Positions 1-5,861 of a DNA stretch of 32,911 nucleotides are shown piece by piece. Where the stretch lies: positions 1-32,911 of the forward strand of contig CAIVVT010000242.1 in assembly GCA_903909435.1 (NCBI GenBank), given 5' to 3'. Under the pieces are notes generated by a model. The model worked only from the letters and a program-made list of their open reading frames with translations. It was not told the DNA's origin and ran no database searches. This DNA comes from an uncultured Acidobacteriia bacterium. Its GTDB lineage: Bacteria; Acidobacteriota; Terriglobia; Bryobacterales; Bryobacteraceae. The first letter of the stretch is position 1; the number at the start of each line of letters is the position of its first letter. The translations under genes and the position numbers were made by a program.

Positions 1-2
1 AC

Positions 3-452
3 GGCCGCAGCCGAAGCGCCCGCCCAGTCGAAAGCAACCCCAAGGAGGCCACCGGTGCGGACAACGCGCCCGCGCCCAAGCAGTGCCAAGGAACGCGCAA
101 GGCCACGGTGCTCGCGCTGCTCGAACGCGAGGGCGGCGCAACTTTGGAGGAGAAAATAGCCGAGACAAACTGGCAAAGACACTCCGTACGCGGCTGCATC
201 TCAACGCTTGCCAGCAAGCACTGCCACGTGATCACCAGCACACGCCGCGGAGGGAATCCCGCTCGGGTTTACGCCACTACCAGGCAAATAGCGCCGGAAC
301 AGGAAAAGAGCCCGTCATCACTGCCGGCTTCTTTCCGTGTTCCGGGTAAGTGCGATTCGATTGATCGTCGTGAGCACCGGAAACTAAAAGTTGAAAACGC
401 GTCCAGGTGCGATCCGGGCCGGGATCCGGATCGAGCGGCTGTATGTATGTGA
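3..452 (+). CDS. DUF3489 protein, 5'-partial, with readthrough C-terminal extension
   Basis: The frame is open from the left window edge, so the true start lies outside. The core (about 99-290) reads KATVLALLEREGG, then TLEEKIAETNWQRHSVRG and a winged-helix-like segment ending VYA, which matches DUF3489, a small family of unknown role with a helix-turn-helix look, preceded by an Ala/Pro/Lys-rich stretch. A second copy of the same segment at 1250-1461 stops three codons after VYA. This copy has lost that stop and runs about 50 further codons, passing through what looks like its own decayed terminator (about 304-334). The tail beyond residue VYA therefore probably has no family function. It converges on the DinB gene, whose stop is 32 bases away. 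Family assignment is fairly sure; whether the gene is still functional is open. Confidence 0.6.
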   Translation, partial: GRSRSARPVESNPKEATGADNAPAPKQCQGTRKATVLALLEREGGATLEEKIAETNWQRHSVRGCISTLASKHCHVITSTRRGGNPARVYATTRQIAPEQEKSPSSLPASFRVPGKCDSIDRREHRKLKVENASRCDPGRDPDRAAVCM

Positions 453-484
453 CTGCAATCGGGCTATGTCTTCTTGGATCCCAA

Positions 485-1147
485 CTACTCCCCGTCCTGT
501 TTGGAGCCTGGAAGACGTTTCTTCTGAAACGCGATCTGACCGAGGTGGTGCGACTGATGTTCGCAGACATGGAACCACTTGCAGAAGTTGTTTGTTGGTC
601 CCCAACTCCACTGTTTGTCGATGGTCAGGAGCCAAGCGTCATCGCGCCTCTGGAACTCAGCGAGTGACTTCTCACGCGTCTCCTTCAAGACACTCATGTA
701 GTAATCGAGATCGTGTCCTTTGATTGATTCGCGGCCCGCTTTTCCGAGATTCATAGCGGCATCCCATTTCCGCTTCACCGCATCAGGCCAACTGCCCCAC
801 TTCATTCCTTCGAACGTGTTCATCTGGTAATACGTTTCGGTAGCAGCCAGATGGAGCAACAGCGCGCCGATCGTGTTCGCATTCACGTCAGGCAAGTAGT
901 CGAGCTGGGCCGGCGAAAGGCCTTTCACGTTTCTCGGGATGGCTGCCTGCATCCACGTGAGCATGGACACCAGGGTCCCGATCTGCGGCGGGTACCCCCG
1001 CCTTGGGCCTAAAACGTTGATCGGCTCGTCGGCTGCCAGGATTGGCTCAGGCATCATAGTGAATGCGGCGAGACCGGCCGGGACGGCGGCGGCCGCGCTC
1101 AGAAAGCGCCTGCGGTCATATTCACAACTCGCGCCATTCATATTCAT
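485..1147 (-). CDS. DinB-family protein with Tat-like signal peptide
   Basis: 220 residues. The four-helix DinB fold is indicated by H99 in the LLLHLAATE segment and the HVCEHQSHHLGQI segment near the end, giving a probable metal triad H99, H197, H201. DinB/DUF664-type proteins include metal-dependent thiol transferases and many uncharacterised members; the substrate here is unknown. The N-terminus has DRRRFLSAAAAVPAGLAAF (residues 11-29), a twin-arginine-like export signal, so the protein probably acts outside the cytoplasm, which is unusual for the family. Two in-frame ATGs (1147 and 1141) follow GGGAG; the second has the better spacing (6 nt). A longer frame to 1207 exists but would bury the signal peptide and the promoter. 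Transcribed alone. Confidence 0.8.
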   Translation of the reverse strand: MNMNGASCEYDRRRFLSAAAAVPAGLAAFTMMPEPILAADEPINVLGPRRGYPPQIGTLVSMLTWMQAAIPRNVKGLSPAQLDYLPDVNANTIGALLLHLAATETYYQMNTFEGMKWGSWPDAVKRKWDAAMNLGKAGRESIKGHDLDYYMSVLKETREKSLAEFQRRDDAWLLTIDKQWSWGPTNNFCKWFHVCEHQSHHLGQIAFQKKRLPGSKQDGE

Positions 1148-1177
1148 CTCCCAGGAGGCGATTCCAGTCAGCGAATA

Positions 1178-1206
1178 ATTATACTGGCCCGGGGCCGCCG
1201 CGTCCA
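1178..1206 (-). promoter_or_regulatory. Sigma-70-type promoter for the DinB gene
   Basis: On the minus strand TGGACG, 17 nt, then a perfect TATAAT, about 30 bases upstream of the DinB start codon. The -35 box matches 4 of 6 consensus bases and lies at the edge of the second DUF3489 copy. Predicted from sequence only. Confidence 0.5.
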
Positions 1207-1249
1207 TGAATGTCCGAAACAGTCAGGTCAGGCGGTTTGGCTGGGCGCG

Positions 1250-1461
1250 ACGATCCGCAGGAAGCATGCGCGCAGGGCCACGGTGTTCGCTCTGCTGGAA
1301 CGCGAGGGCGGCGCAACTTTGGAAGAGATCCTGGCAGAAACGCTTTGGCAAAACACTCCGTGCGCGGCTGCATATCGACGCTCGCCAGCAAGCACGACCA
1401 CGTGATCACCAGCATGCGCCGGGAAGGAGATCAGGCTCGGGTCTACGCCATCAGCAAGTAG
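1250..1461 (+). pseudogene. DUF3489 copy broken by a one-base deletion
   Basis: The first half is read in one frame (ATVFALLEREGGATLEEILA, ending TLWQ) and the second half in another (HSVRGCISTLASKHDHVITS, ending VYAISK and a TAG). Compared with the copy at the window start, TGGCAAAGACACTCCG has become TGGCAAAACACTCCG, one base lost near 1352, which explains the frame change. No start codon with a ribosome site is visible in the first frame. The stop is followed 20 bases later by a strong terminator. Nucleotide similarity to copy 1 continues past the terminator to about 1550, so the duplicated unit includes gene end and terminator. A sequencing error could also produce a single-base loss. Confidence 0.75.
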
Positions 1462-1480
1462 GAAGGGCAGCTAAACGCGG

Positions 1481-1510
1481 AAAGAGCCCAGCAGCGATGC
1501 TGGGCTCTTT
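1481..1510. terminator. Perfect 13-bp hairpin terminator with GCGA tetraloop
   Basis: AAAGAGCCCAGCA, loop GCGA, TGCTGGGCTCTTT: 13 uninterrupted base pairs closed by a GNRA tetraloop, flanked by A-run and T-run, so it can serve both strands. It sits between the convergent DUF3489 copy and the secreted-protein gene ending at 1650. Confidence 0.85.
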
Positions 1511-1649
1511 CGCGTTCTGGACGAATGCAATTCGATTGAGCGGCGTGAGTAACAAATCGTCCGGCGAATACTCAAGACCGGTCACAAACGGTCAGTGCAG
1601 CGCCAAAGTACCCGCAAGAAACGTTATTTGTGCGGGTTGCCCCGGGGTC

Positions 1650-2513
1650 TCAGAGTTTGGGACCTCCGCGTTTGTCGACCGCCTCATTCTGCTTCCTCTC
1701 TCGCGCTTTTTGGGCGTTGAGAATGATTGCTCGCACCGCCTCGATCGACGCTCGATATCGGCCCGCGTCGGCCAGACTCACGATCAGGGTGTTGACCACG
1801 AGCTGGGAGCCTGCCGGGTCGCGGTTGGCTTGAACGCTCGCCTCCACGATGATGAGCGACCGGCACTCGGGGGCCGGCGGTTGGCCGCCCGATTGGATGT
1901 CGTTCACGGCGGCCAGGTCGCCGTTTCCAAAGTGATTGTTAATGCTGGCGCAAGTCCGGTAAACTTGCGCACCGCGAGACCCCAATGGCCTGCCCTGGCT
2001 ATCGTAAACCCACGCTATCGCTTTGGTGATGCCTCTAGGGTCGGGATCTGGGGGCAGACTCTCCGGACCGTACTTCTTGTGCAACGCCTCGAGCGTGTTT
2101 TGTAAGGAGGGCCGCTCCGCGGTGGCAAAGCTGTAATTGCGCTTCACACCCCAGACCGCTTCCTGCTTGGGAAGCATGGTGAAGAGGATCTCTACGTCCT
2201 CGGCCCCGCGCAGAATCGAGTCTCTTCCGGCCGTTGCTTTCTCCGACCCCATCACTTCGGGCATGAGGGGCTCGGCAAAGCCCTCATGGTGCTGGACCGA
2301 CGGCACGATTGTCAGCCGCGGATTGTCCGCCTTCAGAGCGAGCATCGCTTCTTTGATGGTCATCCCTGGCTTGATTCCGACCACGTCCAGCGAGACGGCA
2401 GCGGCGCCTGCTGGAGCTGTCGCGGCCGGCTGCGCCTGCGCTGCGTTGGTGTGCAGCCCGAGCAGGCACCCCGCGATAACGGCGCACCCGTAGAAGCAGA
2501 TCTTGGCTTTCAT
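1650..2513 (-). CDS. Secreted protein of unknown function, paralogue of the upstream gene
   Basis: 287 residues with an N-terminal signal peptide (hydrophobic residues 9-24, cleavage probably near AQA-QP). No known domain was recognised. It is clearly related to its upstream neighbour: both carry a G-(I/L)-x-x-GM-x-(I/L)-x-EA segment early (VVGIKPGMTIKEAMLALKAD at 44-63 here), a VW-x-V-(K/R)-R segment, an L-x-x-KYG segment, an AWVYDSQGRP-like segment, a late cysteine pair (C168 and C197 regions) and a C-terminal PKL. Its start codon overlaps the neighbour's stop as ATGA, indicating translational coupling. A role as a partner of the neighbouring protein in the envelope is inferred only from this arrangement. 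Confidence 0.75.
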   Translation of the reverse strand: MKAKICFYGCAVIAGCLLGLHTNAAQAQPAATAPAGAAAVSLDVVGIKPGMTIKEAMLALKADNPRLTIVPSVQHHEGFAEPLMPEVMGSEKATAGRDSILRGAEDVEILFTMLPKQEAVWGVKRNYSFATAERPSLQNTLEALHKKYGPESLPPDPDPRGITKAIAWVYDSQGRPLGSRGAQVYRTCASINNHFGNGDLAAVNDIQSGGQPPAPECRSLIIVEASVQANRDPAGSQLVVNTLIVSLADAGRYRASIEAVRAIILNAQKARERKQNEAVDKRGGPKL

Positions 2514-3427
2514 AGTTTTGGCTTGGCCTGTTTGGCCTTGTCGATCTGTTGCTGCTGCTGGCGCTTGGCGAGTTCGTTGACGAATTTCATCTCCGCCGAT
2601 GCCGACCGGATGGCGAGCGGAAGTTGGAACATGTCCACATTCAGCATTCGGACGATATCACCGGGGCCGATGTAGGCGTGCAGGGCAATTCCGGACGACA
2701 TGCACCACTCGGCCAGGTCGAGATTCTTCAGTTGACCTTCCAGATTATTGGGTGCAAACCAGGAACTGCCCGGGTCATTGCCATAGATGAGTTTCTGCCC
2801 GCATTCGGCCAACTTCAGATCCGCACTCGGCCAACTCGGGCCCGGGTTCGGGAGTTTTGCCGGATGCCCCTGCTCGTCAAAAACCCACCACATATCCGAG
2901 ATGTGCTGGTCATCGGCCACCGCCGGCGTGGTTGCCATTTCCTTGCCGTACTTCTCGCGCAGGCTGGCGAGGGCGTTGGCGCGGTAGATCTGCTGCTGCG
3001 CCAGATAGCGCCGCACCTTCCACACGACCTGCTGATTCGGGGGCGGCGTGACATCGACGATAACTCGCTCGGGGTGTGCTGCGAGCGTCTCCCACCCGTA
3101 GGAGAATCCTTCCAGTACGGGCTTATCGATTCCTGGGATGTCAAGCGGGTACATTCCCAGCTTCACTGCCGGGTGAGCAGACTGTAGGAGTGTGAAAGCC
3201 TCCCTCAGGGGCATTCCGATCCGTAGGCCGGCGATATCGGGGAATCCCGTCGCTTCCCCATTGCGCGGCGCCGCGGGCGCCGCTGCATTTGGCCCACCCG
3301 CTTTGCCTGTCGCCGGTGCAGGTTGCGTGTAGGTTTTGAGCTGTTCGATGGCGCTTTGGGCCGAGACAGCGGCCGCGGCAATGGTGACGGACGCCAAGAG
3401 AGTCGTTGACAGTACAGAATTGCGCAT
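2510..3427 (-). CDS. Secreted protein of unknown function, first gene of a paralogous pair
   Basis: 305 residues from the ATG at 3427, chosen because it is preceded by AAGGAATGGAGAT and opens a clean signal peptide (MRNSVLSTTLLASVTIAAAA, cleavage near VSA-QS). A longer open frame to 3682 lacks these features. After a Pro/Ala-rich linker (35-62) comes IAGLRIGMPLREAFTLLQ (65-82), the segment shared with the downstream paralogue, then a region with a MWWVFDEQGHP segment and two cysteines around CGQKL and EWCMSS. The C-terminus is Gln/Lys-rich, ending PKL. No catalytic motif was recognised. It overlaps the downstream gene by four bases. Pairs of weakly similar secreted proteins like this are often annotated only as hypothetical. 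Confidence 0.75.
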   Translation of the reverse strand: MRNSVLSTTLLASVTIAAAAVSAQSAIEQLKTYTQPAPATGKAGGPNAAAPAAPRNGEATGFPDIAGLRIGMPLREAFTLLQSAHPAVKLGMYPLDIPGIDKPVLEGFSYGWETLAAHPERVIVDVTPPPNQQVVWKVRRYLAQQQIYRANALASLREKYGKEMATTPAVADDQHISDMWWVFDEQGHPAKLPNPGPSWPSADLKLAECGQKLIYGNDPGSSWFAPNNLEGQLKNLDLAEWCMSSGIALHAYIGPGDIVRMLNVDMFQLPLAIRSASAEMKFVNELAKRQQQQQIDKAKQAKPKL

Positions 3428-3604
3428 ATCTCCATTCCTTATTCGTGAGCTCACCATGAAGAGCATCGAGCGCCCATGACTCTTGAATCCGTTCCGGAGC
3501 CATGGCTCAAGCAGCGGGGTGGTTACTTTGCGTGCGTTCGTCGCGCCTTGGCCGGAACCATCACAAGTTGCAATGCCAAATGATAGAGCCCGAGTTTCCG
3601 TCTC

Positions 3605-3624
3605 TGATTGACACAGATCAATCA
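3605..3624. promoter_or_regulatory. FNR/Dnr-like palindrome
   Basis: TGATTGA, six bases, TCAATCA: a perfect 7-bp inverted repeat. Its core TTGAC-ACAG-ATCAA matches 9 of 10 specified bases of the FNR/Dnr consensus TTGAT-N4-ATCAA. It lies about 180 bases upstream of the secreted-protein pair on the minus strand, far for direct control unless the leader is long. No FNR-family gene is in the window. Confidence 0.45.
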
Positions 3625-3715
3625 GCATGAACCGAAGCGCCATCTTTTGCAACCCGAACCGCATTCTTCGTCGCGGAGCCACTTACGACGCCGCAACCGT
3701 ATGCAAACGTGAGCG

Positions 3716-3991
3716 TCAGTACAGCTGGCTCACCGTGATCGCATAGCCGTAAGTGAAGCTCGCGCATGACGGAACCGTCGTGGTGACCGTGATCGGATCA
3801 GTCGTGGACGTAAACAAGGTCAGCGGCCCGATCATCACCTGGGAGCCGAGACTCGATCCGCTGGCAGGCGTGGCCACCGCCGAGGCATAGCCTACATTGA
3901 CCGGCGTGTAAGAGTTGACACCGCGAGGGTCTATCCCGTTGAAGGTGACGCTGAGCGATGCCCACTCGGGCACGTTGATCAGGAAGGAGAA
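3716..3991 (-). pseudogene. Uncharacterised ORF fragment, Thr/Val-rich
   Basis: An open frame of about 90 codons, beginning right after a stop at 3992-3994, with a GTG at 3973 but no ribosome site. The product is rich in Val, Thr and Ser with an alternating pattern (QVMIGPLTLFTSTTDPITV), as in beta-sandwich domains of secreted proteins, and ends YAITVSQLY. I do not recognise a family. It may be the C-terminal remnant of a larger exported protein, or chance coding. Confidence 0.25.
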
Positions 3992-4100
3992 CTACGATTG
4001 CCCGGCGGGGGATCCGGAGGGCGGGGCGTTCACAATGGCACGTGCGGCGGCCGAGCGGATTGGCCGTCGCCTAAGGCATTTGATTTCGGGACGCGAATAA
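3936..4100 (+). pseudogene. Possible C-terminal relic of a secreted protein
   Basis: The frame reads VTLSDAHSGTLIRKENYDC, then PAGDPEGGAFTMARAAAERI and ends LRHLISGRE. This has the character of a real C-terminus, with an amphipathic final helix, and loosely recalls the ends of DUF4410-type lipoproteins. There is no credible start: the upstream part overlaps the opposite-strand fragment. Low confidence. Confidence 0.25.
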
Positions 4101-4183
4101 CCCTTCGCGCATTCCGAAACTGATCCGAAGGCACATTCGCGGCACTGGAGCGGCATGCTGGCAGCCGAAAGGAAGTTGCTCGA

Positions 4184-4561
4184 ATGACAGCCAAGCAACA
4201 CAGGGTTCTGTATTGGGCGCCGCGCGTCGTTTGCCTCGCGTTCGCCGCGTTCCTGAGCCTGTTTGCGATGGACGTCTTTGGGGAGGGACTGGGCTTCTGG
4301 CGGACCCTGCTGGCCCTATCGATGCACCTGATCCCCGTCTTCGTCGTGTTGCTGATCCTGGCGCTGGCCTGGCGCCGGGAATGGATCGGCGCGGCCGCCT
4401 TTGCCTGCGTGGCAGTGTTGTTCCTCTTCAACATGCCCAAGCACCTGTCGCCGCAAGGCCGGCAAAGCGCGGCGCTCTTCATCGCCGGCCCCGTCTTCGT
4501 CATCGCCGCGCTCTTCCTTGCGAACTGGCTCAAGCGGAAGGAACTGCACGCCGGGAGGTAG
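4184..4561 (+). CDS. Small four-helix membrane protein of unknown function
   Basis: 125 residues. Four hydrophobic segments are visible at about 11-31, 42-62, 68-84 and 95-113, with a basic C-terminus (NWLKRKELHAGR). The sequence RVLYWAPRVVCLAFAAFLSL followed by FAMDVFGEGLGFWRTLLAL resembles a widespread small bacterial integral-membrane family known only as hypothetical (DUF7670-like). GAAAGGAAG lies at suitable distance before the ATG. Neighbours give no functional hint. No catalytic residues are evident. Confidence 0.75.
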   Translation: MTAKQHRVLYWAPRVVCLAFAAFLSLFAMDVFGEGLGFWRTLLALSMHLIPVFVVLLILALAWRREWIGAAAFACVAVLFLFNMPKHLSPQGRQSAALFIAGPVFVIAALFLANWLKRKELHAGR

Positions 4562-4883
4562 TGGGCGCTCAGCTCACGGTTCCCTGGCCTGCATCCCCGT
4601 TTCGCGGGTGTCGTATTTCCCTGGGCATCAACCCGCCTAGGGTCATGACTGGGTGTCCGGTCGAGCTACATCCCTAGGATGTCCCAGCCCTCCATCCCTC
4701 AGGTGTTCTGCCGGCGCGCACGTCGGACTAGTTGGCCGGCGTGCCACGGCGCGGCCTTTCGGACGCCGTCCGGGAGCGGGACCTGGAGATCCCGCGCAGA
4801 GTGGGGGGGGCCGCCCTACCAACGCGCGGTTGGCTGAACGGCGGTGAGTTTAGACCTGGGAGATAGAACTATAAACGTTGCTT
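4562..4883. other. Gene-free interval
   Basis: No convincing gene. It contains the short palindrome ACATCC-CTA-GGATGT (4668-4682) and a run of nine G at about 4803-4811. Neither could be assigned a role. Confidence 0.5.
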
Positions 4884-5309
4884 TCAATTGTTGATGATGT
4901 ATCCGTGAAGACTGAGAAGATCGCCTCTATCGGTAAATTCACTAATAGTGAACGTCTGGCCTGCCCGCACATAGATCCGTGTGTGTTGCGATAGTGCGCC
5001 GAGGCTGTTGCCCGCTGCAAAATAGAAGTACCCGCGGTTCGTCGAACTCAATGGGTCGATGGCAAGGCTCCACACTGAAGCACCGCAGAGAGATCCCACC
5101 TCCTCAATGACTAGCGTTTGGCCCGCTGGGACTGTGTAACTATTTTCGAAGGCGCTGTAGCCGTTAAACGTCCACACATGCCGGGCTGGTTCGTCCTCGT
5201 TCTGGATCAATACCGCCCGGACCTGTGCGAGCAATGGCTTAGCATAAAAATGTCCAAGCAGGGCGGACACAGCAATGGTTCCCGCCACCGCCAGAAGTTT
5301 GTTCCTCAT
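4884..5309 (-). CDS. Small secreted protein of unknown function
   Basis: 141 residues from the ATG at 5309, preceded by AAGGATAACATCC, a good ribosome site; a longer frame upstream lacks one. Residues 1-29 form a signal peptide (MRNKLLAVAGTIAVSALLGH, cleavage near LLA-QV). The mature part is beta-rich with two similar segments, YTVPAGQTLVIEEVG and IYVRAGQTFTISEFT, suggesting a small beta-sandwich with an internal repeat and a short Cys-containing link. No family is recognised. It is a single-gene unit with its own promoter. Confidence 0.65.
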   Translation of the reverse strand: MRNKLLAVAGTIAVSALLGHFYAKPLLAQVRAVLIQNEDEPARHVWTFNGYSAFENSYTVPAGQTLVIEEVGSLCGASVWSLAIDPLSSTNRGYFYFAAGNSLGALSQHTRIYVRAGQTFTISEFTDRGDLLSLHGYIINN

Positions 5310-5368
5310 GGATGTTATCCTTATCTTCAATCTTTGGATCCTTATACCAGCAATGCCAAGGGAAGAAG

Positions 5369-5396
5369 TATATAACACGGTACAGGATTACTTCAA
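5369..5396 (-). promoter_or_regulatory. Putative promoter of the small secreted protein
   Basis: On the minus strand TTGAAG, 16 nt, TATATA: 4 of 6 matches in each box, about 60 bases upstream of the ATG at 5309. The surrounding 25 bases are clearly A/T-richer than the neighbourhood. Confidence 0.4.
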
Positions 5397-5758
5397 GCGA
5401 AATAGTATCCAGACGCCGACATGTTATTGCGAACGCGCGGGCACGGCAGGTCAGTGCCTTGGCGGCGCGCGATCAGTGGTCGGCACAGTGAACGGAGTGG
5501 CTGCCTTCTAGCACTGCCCAACGGCGGCCGAAGTGCCGTCCCTGGTCCTTAGCCAAGTTGTGTCGGCGCCATTTTTCAAAAAGCCAGTCCCGTGATTCCT
5601 CTGGCCGTACGCCACGCGGCGTAGCCGGTCAGATCAAACCAAGACTCTTCAATCGAGGAGACCGCGCACGGCTGGAATTGCCTTTAAAAGGTAACGCTGT
5701 GGCGTGGTGAACCTCTGAATTGAGTTCCATCCCCAAAGCCGGCACTCTTCCCCGCCCT

Positions 5759-5776
5759 GTGTGACCGCAGTCACTG
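5759..5776. promoter_or_regulatory. CRP/FNR-family box upstream of norB
   Basis: TGTGA-CCGCAG-TCACT matches 9 of 10 specified bases of the CRP consensus TGTGA-N6-TCACA and ends 86 bases before the norB ATG. NO reductase genes are commonly controlled by CRP/FNR-superfamily proteins (NnrR, Dnr), although their usual boxes are TTGAT-like; the exact regulator here is unknown. Confidence 0.5.
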
Positions 5777-5812
5777 TTCTACTCCGCACCGCATGGGACC
5801 TTTGGTGGGGAG

Positions 5813-5828
5813 TGGAATCCATGCCGCA
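5813..5828 (+). promoter_or_regulatory. Weak sigma-54-like element before norB
   Basis: TGGAATCCATGCCGCA has GG and GC dinucleotides at exact -24/-12 spacing, but the -12 box is CCGCA rather than TTGCA. It would place the start about 22 bases before the norB ATG. Plausible because NorR-type sigma-54 activators control NO detoxification in other bacteria and a sigma-54 activator is encoded nearby; could be chance. Confidence 0.25.
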
Positions 5829-5861
5829 GTTTGACATACTATACAACGGAGTTAAGTTTCC

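Larger units (their letters stand above)
5310..5861. other. Intergenic region between divergent genes, holds regulatory sites
   Basis: No gene recognised. It holds a promoter-like element for the minus-strand secreted protein (5369-5396) and, nearer norB, a CRP-like box and a weak sigma-54-like element. The middle part (5400-5750) shows nothing I can name. Confidence 0.6.

Noticed and set aside
1206..2105. 299-codon plus-strand frame from the second DUF3489 copy into the secreted-protein gene
   Set aside because: It crosses the 13-bp terminator and lies antisense to the secreted protein; only its overlap with the pseudogene is meaningful.
4653..4847. 64-codon Gly/Arg/Pro-rich frame
   Set aside because: Runs through a nine-G homopolymer; no ribosome site and no recognisable fold.
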